A stretch of 64,000 nt of DNA from Perca fluviatilis. Its lineage: Eukaryota; Chordata; Actinopteri; Perciformes; Percidae. The translations under genes and the position numbers were made by a program. Below are positions 11,379-24,343 of this stretch, one piece after another; the first letter of the stretch is position 1, and each line of letters opens with the position of its first letter. The stretch covers positions 32,854,525-32,918,524 of the forward strand of contig NC_053114.1 in the NCBI RefSeq assembly GCF_010015445.1, in the 5' to 3' direction. The notes under the pieces are model-generated. The model ran no database searches and was not told where the DNA came from. It worked only from the letters and a program-made list of their open reading frames with translations.

Positions 11379-11605
11379 TGACCCTATGTTCCAGTAGAAC
11401 TACATGAAGCAGGTAATTTAAAAAAAACACAGCCTGTAGTGCGATTTGCAAAAATCCACAGCTCCCTGTTCCCTGTTCAGATGCACCAATCAGGGCCGGG
11501 GGGGGGGGGCTCATGCACACGTATTAATTCTCCCTTGTGGGGGGGAGGGGCTTAGAAGTTTTTTGGCTAAGCCCTGGATCTTCGCAAATCCTACCTACGG
11601 CACCT
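11379..11605 (-). mobile_element. TTAA-flanked MITE, family shared with 56015-56197
   Basis: The right end is ...GGCACCT|TTAA (TTAA at 11606-11609). Read on the minus strand it begins AGGTGCCGTAGG. The interior words ACTGACCCTATGTTC, AGTAGAACTACATGAAGCAG and AGATGCACCAATCA recur in the opposite orientation at 56015-56197. The TTAA target points to a piggyBac- or Kolobok-type mobiliser. It has no coding capacity. The left boundary is approximate. Confidence 0.65.
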
Positions 11606-12093
11606 TTAAAGGTATTATATATTACTGTTTGGGGTCACTGTACATTTGTGCTTTGGGATTCCTGAATCAGAACAGAGAAGTGGTCTGGGCTCTCCTTCAG
11701 GCCTATTCAATTTGCTTTTAAAAGGGATAAGAGAAGATGTAATTTGCCATAATTATAAGTCAACCTGCTGATACTGCATTCCTCCAAGTAGTAATATATT
11801 CATCCTGACCAGGACTAGGCTCGAGACTTCCAAAACTGCATAAAATTATTTGGTCGCAGACCCATATGCAGTTGCGCTCTGAGTTTGCGCTTGCAATTGA
11901 GCACAGTTTCAGGAAATTAGAGGCCAGAGTGTTGCTGGGTAGCAGGCAGTCACACAGGCATTGTTCCAAGAGGGATAACCGATGAACAGCACTACTCAGG
12001 AAACAAATTCACACAACGGTGCGTGCAGTCGGCTGTCATCACAGCTAGCACCGGCAGGCTATTTATACCAAAGGTCATCCGGCACAGGCAGTC

Positions 12094-12097
<4 letters not shown>

Positions 12098-12124
<27 letters not shown>
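12098..12124. repeat. (CA)n microsatellite
   Basis: A short pure CA tract in nfatc3 intron 1. Confidence 0.9.
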
Positions 12125-12129
<5 letters not shown>

Positions 12130-12994
12130 AATATACAAGAGCCCACTGGCCACATTGGCACTACTCTGTTAGAGGTTATTGATAAACTTCCTGGATATGC
12201 TCTGCTGCTCCCATTGGGAGTAACCCCTCCACCCAGTGTTTCACATGTGAAAACTTAATTTCACATGCAGAGACATTTTTCACATTAGAAACCTATTGGA
12301 AATCAAACCTTTTATATTATCATATGAAAAGTGAGATTTGTCCAATAACATCTTCCCATGCATATTTTGACTTGTGACATTTAACTTGTACGTATCGTAG
12401 GGATGGCATGGTGAGGAAATGTTCCCACCTATTAATAAACTTTTGACAACAACGGTGTTATGATTACACTGCAGAGCACCAAAGCTGTGCCTCTCTGACT
12501 CCCTGGTCGAGCTTTGGCTGCACAGCCCATTTCGGCAGTCCCTGGGTTAAGACAGGAGGCGGAAGCACCCCAAAGCGGTGCCCACTTCCCTTCAGCGCAC
12601 GTTAACCATAGACTAAATATAAATATTATGTTAACCAATTGGGCTGGCCATATCGGTGCGTAGCTCCGCGGTCGGTTCACGATCTAGGTTCTGGTCTGCT
12701 TTCTACGCAATCCACGGTTGAATCTGGCAAGAAAACACACTGATTATCTAGTATTAACAATATAAATATACTATTTACGATATAAATCATCTGATCCTGC
12801 ACTTTTGCTTTTCACTTTAACACTAAATCCTCTGCCATCATCTTGTCGGTCTTGTCATGCAAAGTGAAATCTGACTCCTACTGCTGCTGTACGCAGCGGG
12901 GCAGACACTTTCACGGGGACACTGATATGCAAAAATTAACTAAATTAGAAAAACCACGGTGGGCAAGTTATGAAATCGGTGTATGCCCAGGCAC

Positions 12995-13626
12995 TAGGGT
13001 TGGGTATTGTTTGGGTTTTTTTCCGATACTGAAAACTAAAACTTTTAAAACAATGCCGGTGCCTAAACGTTGCCTGAATCGATACTTAAAAAAAAAAGAG
13101 GCGCACAAAACAACAGATGAATACAGTATCAGATAAATTATTTATTTAAAATGTAACAACTTATTTCACCAGTCAATTGCTGTTAAACGACAAAAACAAC
13201 CACTAGACAGCAGAAGGTTAATTTACAATAACATTGAATGCACCATGAGCATACAAGGTGCAATGGAACGCACCATTAAGTCCCGTCTGTGTGGTTTCTC
13301 AGACAACTATTGTTCAGCTAGTCTGCACTTTCTTCAGCTGCAGACTGTTGTACGTCCTGCTTTCGAGCGAAATACAGCCACACTTTAGACCGTTTAGTTG
13401 TCAGCATTTTAAGTGTTAAGTCAGCTACTAGCTAGCGGTAGGCTAACGTTACTTGCTGCCAAGTGTAGTGTAAACTAGCATCACGTGCAGTGATATTTCT
13501 GTTGCCTCTAACGTCTGTTTCAGAGTACCAGAGAGCATCGCAGGCATTTAAATGGCACCGAGATGAAGCATTGTAATCATTCAGTCCAGTTGATATATTG
13601 GCACCGGCTTTCGGCACCCAACCCTA
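12995..13626. mobile_element. hAT MITE, copy 1 of the TAGGGTTGGGTA family
   Basis: The ends are TAGGGTTGGGTA... and ...GCACCCAACCCTA. They are flanked by the exact octamer CCAGGCAC at 12987-12994 and 13627-13634. A second copy with the same ends and internal words (TTATTTCACCAG, GCTGT/GTAAACGACAAAAACAA, TCAGCATTTTAA) lies at 53148-53712 with a different octamer. Both copies are non-coding, 632 and 565 bp long. Confidence 0.92.
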
Positions 13627-15269
13627 CCAGGCACTGTGTAACACCGACAAGGCCAAAGTATCGTACATTAAGTAGAGCAGAGGCCATAACTTTTAATCTC
13701 ATTGTTTACTTTTGCACAGCACCAAACACCAAACCAAAAACTAAACTTTATAACAAAAAACACACACACCATATAACCCATTGTCAATAGCAACTAACAG
13801 AAAAAGTAAAACAAAGCAAGCATCGTGTCTCATCAGCCTTCCTGTCATGTCCTTTCTCTGGGCTTGAGCTATGACGAATACAACTTCTTCTGTACAAAAA
13901 AAGGGAAATGATTAATATACTTCAGAAAATTACAAAACGACCAAGGCAAAAATATAGGCCAATGAGCATTCATTAAACATCTAGCTTAGCTAAAAACCAC
14001 AGTGTAGCCTGTACAGGATAAGGTTGTGAAATCATTACACTTCCCTTTATTCCTTAAATGTATCTACCTGCCTATAAATAAGAGGGGTTTTTTGTTGTTT
14101 TTTTATCCAAGAACTAAAATGTTGTTTAACTGTCAAGCGCAGATACATTTTTTTTATTTTTTATTTATTTATTTGAAAGAAAAGGGGGACAATACATATT
14201 AATGAACATTTTCACAAATGTAAATATTCCAGATTATAGCCTTAGGCTAATTTCCATCTGCAGACCCCATAGGCCATAACTTGGTATAAGTTAATTTAAG
14301 CTCTCATATTTGTTTCCTCTGACTTTAAATGATAACCACATACCAGTAATATGACAGCTTTGTCAAATCAGATATTAAAGGCGGTCTCAAAAAAGTTTGT
14401 AAAAAAGGAGAAAAAAAAGGGTTTTGGTTTCTGCCCTCCTGTCCTCTCTAGCCAACAGCAGCAACAGAGGCAGTAGCAGAAAGCACTTTATTTATAGCTG
14501 CTCGGTTTCGCGCTGGCCCTGCCTGCCTGTCACAAGACCCAGCAGTGGATCCTCTGACGACAGCATCCGACTGACTGACGGGGAGCAAGAGGACAACAGA
14601 GTCGTTAGGAAGAGAAAGAGGCTGTGATGAAAAAAAAGAAAAGAAAACTATGATTTGGGAAATAATATGAAGAGAACAAAGAAAGAAAGAAGAAAGAAAC
14701 AGACGGCACCAGTAAAGACAGAAACACACACCTTAAGAGAGGGAGACATACCACAGCAAGCACCCTTTTCCCATCAACTGCACTCCACTTCACAACATAT
14801 CCTGCTCACAGAAAACCGAATCATTACTTATAATTTCATAGTGACATAGGTTTCTTCCATTGCCTTTTTTGTTGTTTTATCTGGGTTGCAAAATGTTCCC
14901 TATCTGCCGTAATGATGATACTGCAAATCCATCTCATGAGTGTCCCTCCTTCTTTCTCTATAAACTAAGAAAAAAAGAGAAAAAAAACTACATTTGCAAT
15001 AAAAATAACTCACGATTAAAAGCATTTTCAAACAATTTGCCAAAGGACAGTGATTTACACATAAACATTGCATTAATTCTTCCTTCTAAAAGCCCTTATC
15101 CTAGAGACTAATTAATTGTTGGATTACAGAGACATAAATATCCCTGCATTATGAGAGAGATCCTCTCTCTTAAGAGTCTTTAGGAGGTTGAAAACGTGCT
15201 AAATTAAATGCAAGACATGAATTGTCATTTGCTAAAAAAAACGTTTTTCTGAATTAGTCGTTTGCCTTT

Positions 15270-15400
15270 CTGGATTGCTGCTTAGCTGAAAACATAATTT
15301 GAAATTTAATTAAACAGCTAATTCAGGGCAGGGCAGTGCCAGCTGCTGACTCAGTAATGAGCTGCTGCCTTAGTAAATTAGGTACACACAGAGTAATTTG
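15270..15400. promoter_or_regulatory. Possible conserved non-coding element (AT-rich homeodomain-like sites)
   Basis: A non-repetitive stretch dense in TAAT/ATTA words (TTTAATTAAAC, GCTAATTC, AGTAATGAG, GAGTAATTTGC), with a TGCTGACTCAG AP-1/Maf-like site. It has no ORF and no transposon end. The call rests on base texture only; conservation cannot be seen from one sequence. Confidence 0.2.
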
Positions 15401-16287
15401 CCCTATACTTTTATGTTGGTAAATCTGGCACTGTGTTTTCATACTACATTTTCCTTTTTCTGTGGCTTGATTTGTGCATTAGGTTGTTTTGTTAGTGACG
15501 TTTACTTGTAACGGCATACCAAATGAATTATGCTTTTGCATAAATTTCAACTTCACGCAGAGCCTCAAGTCTAACAAAGCATCTGACACCAACCAGGGCT
15601 TATGAGTCCTTCATGAACTGATGCAAGTTTCCTTGGGGCTGCACTTATCAACTGGCTACCAATCAGCCAATGGTCTATTTAAAACTTTTCACTGTATCAA
15701 GAAAAGAAAAATGGAAATGTATGACTATTTACTATGTTTGGATAGAAATCAAAATATACACCTTAAAACAAATTATGGTCTGGGAGAGTCTTGGACTTTG
15801 AATTGGATATCCGTGTTGGCCTATATAGTACTGAAAGCAGTAACTTGTCTTTGGACTGTCTGTTTTTTCGTCTCCTCAAATAACAGATTAGAAATCCCTC
15901 TGCTGAGTTGTCCTACAGTGTTAGTGGTATGACATTCATTTAATATACTGAGTTGAAATTAATAATTTTTATTTGCCATGTTATTCATCATATTCCGTCT
16001 CTCTCTCTGTTTCATAGTGGCTTCGTGCTTATTGGTGAGGGTGAAAAAAAGACTACTACTTTTGCATTTTATTACAAATCATAATACATGGTGAAGAGGG
16101 GTAATTAGCAATGTTGCACAGATGAGGGTTAGACAGGGGATGACCATGCTTCCTGGCCCACAGCCCTCTCCTTGCCCTGAGATAAGATTAGCCTACTACA
16201 TAAAACACTCCAGTGCGAGGAAAGGGGTGGGAGATGGGAAACCCCCAAGTCAGAGCCAAACACTAGTCACCTAAGGACAAAATGTCA

Positions 16288-16331
16288 GGGAGAGGAGAGG
16301 AGAGGAGAGGAGAGGAGAGGAGAGGAGAGGA
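16288..16331. repeat. (GGAGA)n pentanucleotide repeat
   Basis: About nine perfect tandem copies of the 5-bp unit GAGAG/GGAGA, purine-only on the plus strand, in nfatc3 intron 1. Confidence 0.92.
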
Positions 16332-19019
16332 GGCCTTGGTTGCAAAGCCCTGCAAGGTTCCTGAAAGCATCACACACTCCTCAAGTGTCCATAGATCAGA
16401 CAGTCAATGCGGTTAAATAAAGATCTGTAAGAGGCTTTGTTGTACCTAAGATAATAATAGCTCCGCCTCACTGGGAGATGTTTCAGTAAAGCACGCCTTT
16501 GTGGATGTTTGTGACACACCACGAAGACCATTGTGTTCTCGCGGTAACCACAGGGCTTGACCCACTGGTGATAGTTGCATCCACTTTGGCTCCTTGACAC
16601 AAAGCTCAACAGGCTTCTGGCTGACTGTCGCACTGCCTGGGGATTCTCGCTTGGGGGATAAACTGTAGAGACTTTGTTCGCCCTGCCTCCTTCTCTCACT
16701 GCACGCAAAGTGTGTCAGGGTCCTCTGACCGGCCGTGACACACAGGCCCACATTCTGACAAAGCCCAGTGTACTACTAAGGGAGGGAAGGCTTTGTCTCT
16801 CCCAGACGAGATGACAAGTTGATTGCTGCGGCAGGTTTATGCTGGTGCACCCGTGATCTTTCTGTCTACCTCGTATGTATGGGTATAAAAGTGTGGGTGG
16901 TGTGTATGATGTGTGAATGTTCCTGTGTGCCTGTGGTTGTGCCTCTGTGCCTTCCTGTGTCTTTTTACACTTAATGTATGGGTATATGTGAGTGTACACC
17001 CCAACACGTTACTGTCTTAGGTTACCCACTAGCCCCAACACCATGTGGTGCTGGAGCTAAAGTGTAACCTTAGCCAGGGTTCCCTTTGTGGTGGGCAAGC
17101 AGGTTGATTAGAGCAGGCTCTGCTTACATCCCCTGTACAGAAGGCTTTGTGTTCAGCCCAGTCTCCTCTTTCAGCCCTCCTCAAGACCTGATGACCAATA
17201 GACCAGAGCAAAAGTGTGCCAACACGCTTTGTACTATAAGCCTTATGGGGTAAAAGATATATACCTCAGATAAAAAAATCAATTAACACATTTAAACAAA
17301 GTAAATCTGAGGGTTTTTTTTATTCTGTGGTATGTAGAACAAGTGCAAAATCTAACTACTTAAAGTTATCGTCCGTAAGATTTTTAATGTCGTTAATTAC
17401 CTAGAAAGTACCTACCAATCAAAAAGTGAGTTAAAACAATGGTGATTGAACATATGACCCACTAATGAAAGCGCTTGTATTTGCTGCTTTGTCAAGTAAT
17501 GCCATCTGCGTGTCTGGGGCGACTTTCCCGCGCGAAATTTAAATGGAGCGCGCAGTTAGTGACGCTTTTTACATCAGTCAGCAGGGGTTGGTTTCCCCCG
17601 TCTGCCCAGGTGAAGCTTGTCACTGCTTTTCCATTATACTCAAAAATTGGGAACTTCCAACGAGGAAAGATGCAAAGAAACGGTTCGTTAATCGGGCGCC
17701 TACATTTCATTACTGCAGACTCATAATGGCGGACCAACAGACAGAGAATGAAGACCTTTTAACTTTGAGTCCAAATAGAAATAAACAAAAACATGAACTC
17801 CCACACCCGCAAGAGGACCGAGCTGATACTGGCTGAGATGTCAACCTTTGCCATGTCTGTGGCCGGTGTGTGCAGCTCAGGTGGGACGCAGACACTTGTC
17901 GCTCGCTCTGTACTCCCTGTACTGAACCACTCTCTCTCGGAGTTGCTTTTTTGGGACGAACATTCAGGAAATGATAGCCAGGCCTGAAGCCACCCGTAAA
18001 GCCTCAGAGCAGCTGGGCTCTTATCTCGGCCCGCAGCAGCAGTCGGGGTGCCGCCAGCGGGTTCGGCAGCGCCGTTAGTCCATCAGGGATAGGACTGCCA
18101 CTTGCCATTCCGGACCTGCTCACCCATTCCCATCTCAGGGGCAGCACCACCAACAACCCCCTTATTTTACGTGCTTGCTGTGGTGCTAACAATTTAGTCA
18201 TTCAGACAGTCAGACTTAATGAATAAACAAACCTCAATTTGATACCAATATCAATGGAATACTTCATTTGAAATAAGACACCACAGGCGTGTAGTAGCCA
18301 TACATTCAAACGTTTTGGTGGCATCTTGACACGCTGCCAACTGCCAACTCCATCAAATACACCGTGCTTGACTTTACCAGGGAAGTTTCGATACTACTTG
18401 GTTCTGGGTTATTTCGCTTGATACCTTATATATCCAGCACTATACCTTGATTAATCCATGAAATAATAATTACAATTTCATTCAACAATAACCCCTTTTT
18501 CAAGAGGTCTTAAAAACCTTTTTAGAATTGAACATTTTATTTGACATTTTTAATAATTTGGTTGATATAGATATTTGCAGTGATTCCCAATAGAGCTCAC
18601 AAAAGCAAATTAAATTCCTTCCCCGTGGATTTTCCAGGAACTCTGCGGCTGGCTTGTCGCCTACATTTCTAAACACAGTGTCTGACGCACATGCACATAC
18701 GTATTGTAAGACTTGGCCTACACCTGTGGTTCTAAACCTTGCTGACTGGCTTCGTGCCAAACCTACAGATGATCCCTGTGAATGTGGTGTCTGTGTACAT
18801 AAAATTCAGTGAGAGTGAGCGAGAGAAAAATCCAAACATAGAAGGGAAATTCTCGATGCTCGATTTATTAATAGTTATGAGGTACATTGCACATATATAG
18901 CAGAATCCTGAGGTATGGGTCTCAGTTTAATCTGACATCTGTAGAGCCGTGTTACAGTCTTGTCCTGTAATGTAATGTTAGGGTAATATCAAAAAGCCTT
19001 CCTGTGCCGTCACAGCAGA

Positions 19020-19150
19020 CTCACCAGTAAGCAGAGGCTTAACAATGGCAGCCTAAGCCAATGTTAACATATGCCGGCAGCTAAATTAAGCTCCTAATTA
19101 ACAATCTCATGCCGAGATAACATTATGGGATAAACAGAGAGTGCCAAGTA
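19020..19150. promoter_or_regulatory. Possible conserved non-coding element
   Basis: Non-repetitive, complex sequence containing AACAATGG (SOX-like), CTCCTAATTAACAATC (homeodomain plus SOX-like) and GAGATAACATTATGG (GATA-like) in close order. It has no ORF and no repeat ends. The call is a guess from motif texture. Confidence 0.2.
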
Positions 19151-19658
19151 ACCACCTCAACTAAATACCCACCAATGCATGAAGATCCTTTTCAAACACA
19201 TCCCTAATTGCCTTTAGAGTACATTGATTTGGTACGGTAAAAAAGATACCAGGAAAGATTAATACTTGTATTTTAATCATAATAATAAGCTTTATTTAAA
19301 TGGCATTTAGTGCTTTACAAACACCAGATTATGCACGACATGTCTTTCACATAAGGTTTAATCGAGGTATTTAACAGATGTGAGCAAACCTAGTCTCTAT
19401 CGACGACCAAAACCAAACTAGAGACACATCACTGATGGCAACAAAGCTTTCCATAAGGTTGATTAAAATGTTGTGTTTCACCATCCACTGTATCAAGAGC
19501 TTATTCCAACAAAAAATAAAACCAAATGCAATAGCAACTATATAGTGCTAGATAATTATTTGGGCAATCACTGATGTATCTGGCATTTACTGGCCTAGTA
19601 AAAAGCCTCATCTTTGCCGTATCCGTGAGTGTATTTATTAGTAACCAGGTTTGCGAGA

Positions 19659-20276
19659 AACCAGGGGCCCGTTTCAGAAAGCAGGTTTAGTGAAAACTCT
19701 GAATTTGTTAACCTGAGATGAGGGAAACTCTGGGTTTTCTGTTTCAGAAAGCGGGGTTAATCAAACATGAGCGAGAGGGGTAACTCCAGCCCGTTTCAGA
19801 AAGAGAGGTAACTTAACCTCAGAGTCAGTTGCTATGGTAACTGAGCCTGTGAACCTAACCTGGTCGGGAGCAGGTTGTCTTCAATAAACCTCGAGTTTCT
19901 CTCAGTCTCCTCCCTCTGACACAGCACTCTTTCATTTCCTCATTCATTCATTCAGTCTGTATCAGGCGCATTTTAGCGCAGTTTATCTGCATGAATAAAA
20001 AATACAGGGTTGGTTTATTAACTGTGTTAGGCAGACTATAAAACGTTTTTTTTCTCAAAACATGGCATGTCCTTTTGCCGACGATCCTGTTGATGAAGAA
20101 GCTTTATTACTTCGCAGTATTACTATAGATGCATTTTCATTTCCAGATACTAGCCTACCTATTTGAGCGGTATGGTTTTTCTTCCCAGTCTATCAGTTAT
20201 GTAGCCTACATCAACTCAGAGTTCAGGGTTAGACTCAGAGTTTGTTAAACCTTCTTCCTCAAACGGGCCCCTGGTT
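19659..20276 (+). mobile_element. PIF/Harbinger-type element with terminal repeats AACCAGGGGCCCGTTT
   Basis: Inverted ends (left AACCAGGGGCCCGTTT, right AAACGGGCCCCTGGTT) match perfectly over 16 bp. Subterminal words such as CAGGTTTA / TTAAACC and GTTTCAGAAAGC repeat inside both ends. The interior has a broken fragment of a HARBI1-like transposase N-terminus at 20060-20215, which assigns the superfamily. At 618 bp it is non-autonomous. Confidence 0.8.
20060..20215 (+). pseudogene. HARBI1-like (Harbinger) transposase N-terminal fragment, frameshifted
   Basis: The ATG opens MACPFADDPVDEEALLLRS, and about 16 codons later the frame breaks. A second frame continues as LFERYGFSSQSISYV. Both segments resemble the N-terminal region of fish HARBI1-like transposases, where an acidic leader precedes a '(F/Y)ERYRFS..SI.Y' segment. 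The DDE catalytic domain is missing, so this is dead. Confidence 0.55.
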
Positions 20277-20945
20277 TTCTTAATTGGGATAAAACAATAT
20301 GGGAACCCTGGTCAACACAGATAGATTTCTGCTGGGATGAACTTGAGTTTTCAGCCAAACCCAATTACCTAGAACCTAGAAACTTGAAACTTTCTAGTTT
20401 TTTTCATACATGTATTGCATGACAAAGCCCAGAACACAAATTATTCCTTGTGGATTTAAAATAATGTAGTCATTTCCTCCAGCTCACTTCTAAAATTCAG
20501 ACACACGCACAAATGAAGGAAAAAACTAAAGAGCCTGTCCTCTCACTTGCAACATATAGCCTACCACAAATGTATTTAAAAAAAGAAATGCCAGCCTTAG
20601 TTAAAAAAAATAAGGTAGGTAGGGGGTATGGGAGACATCTGGTAACCAGGTTTTTGAGTAACCAGGTTTACCCCCCCCCCCCTTTAACTTGGCTTCTCCC
20701 AATGACCGGGTTTCTTGTGTGCATGTAAGCAAACAATGTGTCAGACAGTTCATGTATGTGTTGGTTTTCAGTGGAGCAGGAGAGCTGCAGTGCATCAGAT
20801 GACTGGCCTCTAAGGCGAACACAAGCCGCTTGATGGCCTGCAATAACCCAGGGCAGATAACATCAGAGAGGCTACTGCCAGCAGGGGTGACATTTAAACA
20901 ATCTGTCAGGGCTGACTGTGCATGTGCCTAAAAAAGTCAGCCAGG

Positions 20946-20950
<5 letters not shown>

Positions 20951-21001
<51 letters not shown>
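20951..21001. repeat. (GA)n microsatellite
   Basis: A pure GA tract followed to about 21150 by degenerate purine-rich GAGAGA sequence. A homopurine run of this kind can adopt triplex/H-DNA. Confidence 0.93.
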
Positions 21002-21007
<6 letters not shown>

Positions 21008-22203
21008 CGAGAGAACAAGGAATAGAACAAGGGAGAGGGCCAGACAGGGAAACAGAGCTTTTGTGTGCCTTTATGTGTGAGAGGTAAAGAGAGAAAGCGC
21101 GAGAGACGGAGTGTCTGAGAGAGAAATACAGAGCGGAGAGAGACAAGAGAGAGAAGAGTTGACATTTACACACTGCGGGTCTTAGTAGTGAGACTACTGT
21201 ATATACACACCACTGATAAATGCATAAGTGTGTCAACCAATACCCCCAAACCAAGTTCATGACATACTGTACAGATTATTATACTATATACTGTATACAC
21301 TATGTTCCTGGAATATCCATGCAGCAACAAAGTAATGCCAGTCATAGAAATAAGCATATATAGGACAGATTGTTTTGAATGCACCTATGTACACCTTTCT
21401 TATCTCCACATGTCAACAATGGCCACCCCGACCTCCTGGCCTTGACCTACCTTCACACAGATTAGTTAAACAACTGTACCAGCAGAACCACTTCCCATCA
21501 TCTGTGTTGCTTGTGCAACAAGGGAATGGATGATGAGGATAGGGTGAGGTGGTAAAAAGAAATGCAGTGTCCTCATGTAAAGGGTCCATCTGCTCTGCTT
21601 GGGGGAGAGTCCCATTACAGTCTTGTTACTCTTTATGGTGTTTGTAATCAGGCCAACACAAAACAAGAGAAAAAAAACTAACAGGAAATAATCAAGGAAA
21701 AAACAGGAAGACAGCAATTCCCCCTCCAGAATCATAAATGGAATATGTCCAGAAAAGAAACTACGCTTAAAGCAGGAAAACCCTTCCTTTCCATCTTTTT
21801 CACAGCTCTGCAAGTTCATACATGTTTAAAAAAAGGCCCAATTTATTTTTTACTCTCTTGAGCACAATGTGCATAAAGTGATCAGCAGTTCATATCGTTA
21901 AAACCTCTATACACAATTGGTGTGCCCTTTTCGGCCAGCTGTCAAAATCCACATGGTCCACATTCCAATTGTGACCCATGTAGTAGGGTCCACTCAAACA
22001 CATAGGCCCCCACTGAAATGTGTGCCATCGCCCCCTTCAAAAATCGAACTGGTAAATCACAAGTTTAAAAGTGACGACTGAAATCACTTATTTTAATTAT
22101 CTCATGTGTCCCATCTAAAACCTCATTCATTTTCAATAAAGGGAACCATAACAATCACTGTTCCTTGATAACTTATTTTAGAATGTGTGAATATGTGTCT
22201 CAC

Positions 22204-22276
22204 CTGGTCATTGGACACATAACGGGAGCGGGACAAGAAAAACTGCATGGAGTAGAGGTGCCAATACCAAGCCTGA
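22204..22276 (-). CDS. Possible unassigned exon (24 codons)
   Basis: On the minus strand a plausible acceptor (CCTTATTTCAG) and a strong donor (GACCAG|GTGAGA) bracket 73 nt. In one frame they read QAWYWHLYSMQFF followed by LSRSRYVSNDQ. The aromatic-rich composition and good splice sites are suggestive, but I do not recognise the protein. It lies within nfatc3 intron 1 on the same strand. If included in nfatc3 mRNA between exons 1 and 2 it would shift the frame (73 nt is not a multiple of three). A chance match is quite possible. Confidence 0.2.
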
Positions 22277-23311
22277 CTGAAATAAGGCATTGAGGGTAGC
22301 CGTAAATAAAATGGGATTCAAACCAACTTAATCCCTGCATAGCAAACCACACCTTATAGTAAAAGGGGACCAGAGAAAGAAAAAAAAGAAAAATGAAAGC
22401 ATATGCAGGAGTTCGACAGCTTTCTTTCTGCCGTAATGCAGCCTCTGACATGTTGATACAGCGCAGCCAGCGGTAGCTTCAGTTACACTAAATTTAAACT
22501 AGACAGATGCCACACATAGTTACTCATGCCTCGCCCCAGGAAACAAACGTCTCATTCATCACACTAGGTGCTGGGATGCCTTCAGTTCAGTAGGGTCAGG
22601 GGGCATCCACATGGTGATTCAGCCCCACATGGGGACCTCATGCGTGACTGTCTGATCTTTGACCTCTCCGTCTTTTACATTTTCATAGTTTTAGAACCTG
22701 CAGGTCCATAAACTTCCCTAAAGCCTTCATTCTCAAACATTTACAAAGTCTATAGACATTGGCTTGTCTAACTGTCAAACACTCCACTGCCTATCTCTGT
22801 TGGTATGTTTTCCTCTCTTCTTTTATTTTATTTTTGATTAGTTTTTTTTATATAATTTGTGGTGAGTTTTGTTATAATTATATACACCTATGCATATTAC
22901 TAAGTATCAACGTCCTAGATGTCTAACATCAACAAGCTACATACTTAAAATGACAAAAAAAGACTCAAGCTAACTGCACATTAGCAAAGTGGGAGTCAAG
23001 TGCAGTGCACACAATGTGAAACAATATCAGCGAACTTTTAAGTTGGACGTATTTTAATAGACTGTACTTTAGACTGGAGAGGAGACCTCTAACCAAATAG
23101 CCATATGTGTGTGTCAATGAAAAAAATGTATGTATTCTGTTGTTATGTTAAGGAAGGTTTATACAATTTCTAACTTCAGGAAAGCTTACTCCAATGCCCG
23201 CTGCTTGTCTGAGTGGTGGCTCCCACCCCTCAACATAAAAGTCTAAACAAACGTACACACACATACATACAAACACACCTGGCTAGAGTCTGGGAGTGCC
23301 CACACACTCAC

Positions 23312-23503
23312 CTGGCGACGTGGCACACAGCATTCTTCCACTCCTCTCCTCGTTAAGATCACAAAGTGCTTGAGCAGTACAAAGTTGAAGGCTGTAGAAG
23401 TGCTGGGACGAGAGGGGTTCTCCTGCACTAAGTACAAACGAGTCACTAGAACCTGCCGCCTGCCCTCTGCCACTCTCTTTGGGAGCTCAAAATAGTCCAC
23501 CAT
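23312..23503 (-). CDS. Possible unassigned first coding exon (64 codons)
   Basis: An ATG at 23503 opens 64 codons ending exactly at a consensus donor, CGCCAG|GTGAGTG (phase 0). The peptide begins MVDYFELPKRVAEGRRQVLV and has a balanced composition without low complexity. An in-frame TGA lies five codons upstream, with no acceptor between, so if real it would be a first coding exon. I do not recognise it. It could be a gene nested in nfatc3 intron 1, an alternative transcript, or chance. It does not splice in frame to nfatc3 exon 2, whose acceptor needs a one-base overhang. Confidence 0.25.
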
Positions 23504-24143
23504 GAGAGCGATGTAATTTCAGTCTTTCCCACGACAAGGACTGAGAGGATCGTGCTCTTGGTTCAGAGAAGCAGAGCAATGACAACAACATAGACAAGGG
23601 GGCAACAATTCTTTCTCCACTAGCTGCTCTCAGTTTGATCATTTCATTACGCTAAAAATGTGCCTTGACATACCTTCAATCTAAGCATGACAAAGACAAC
23701 CCCGCAGGTACTAGATATGTCACAGCATGTTAACAGGACAAAATCAAACCTGACTAGTCACTAAGAGGTTGTGGTGACTGCTGGCATCTGGAGATTTCAT
23801 TAGCCAAGATCTGTCTCTCTGATATCACTGGTGGTCTGTCTCACATCCTGTGAAAGCAGTGAGAAAGGAAAGAAGCCTCAGTTGTCCTGGCGGCGGCTCT
23901 ACAATGCTCTGTGCTGGTATGGTGGCGACCAACAAGCCCACAAATTCTTCCAATTTGTGAGATAAGTAAAAGCAAGGACAAAAACGTCAATGCATATGGA
24001 ATATATACAAAAAGATAAGAGAAAGGTCTAGACAAGGAGAGTGGGTGAACACAAACGCTTTTCATCTTCCCCTTACCATCAGCTAGAGAGCAGTGAGCCC
24101 TCCTCTCCTTTCATTTCACCCTGCCATCTGAACCCCACATGGC

Positions 24144-24343
24144 ATGTCTGGGCAGAAAGCCAGACACCTCCGCTATGGATGTACTACTCTGCCACCCATA
24201 AAGGGCACTTCTGCCCCCATGCTTCATACCACCTCAACACCCGATGAGGCCAATGCTCGTGACCCGCATAACCCTAACTCACCAAAACCTCATTTCTTCC
24301 ACTCACGCAACCACTTCACCATAGACACTCTATCACACATGGA
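24144..24343 (+). CDS. Possible unassigned plus-strand exon
   Basis: This ORF runs to a perfect-looking donor, CACATGGA|GTAAGTG. Its last residues are HFFHSRNHFTIDTLSHM. A pyrimidine-rich tract upstream followed by GGGCAG (near 24149) could serve as acceptor. The peptide is rich in His, Pro and Asn, and I do not recognise it. It is antisense to nfatc3. Confidence is low. Confidence 0.17.

Noticed and set aside
17340..18470. Possible large MITE with GC-rich core
   Set aside because: No matching inverted ends or target duplication could be located by eye.
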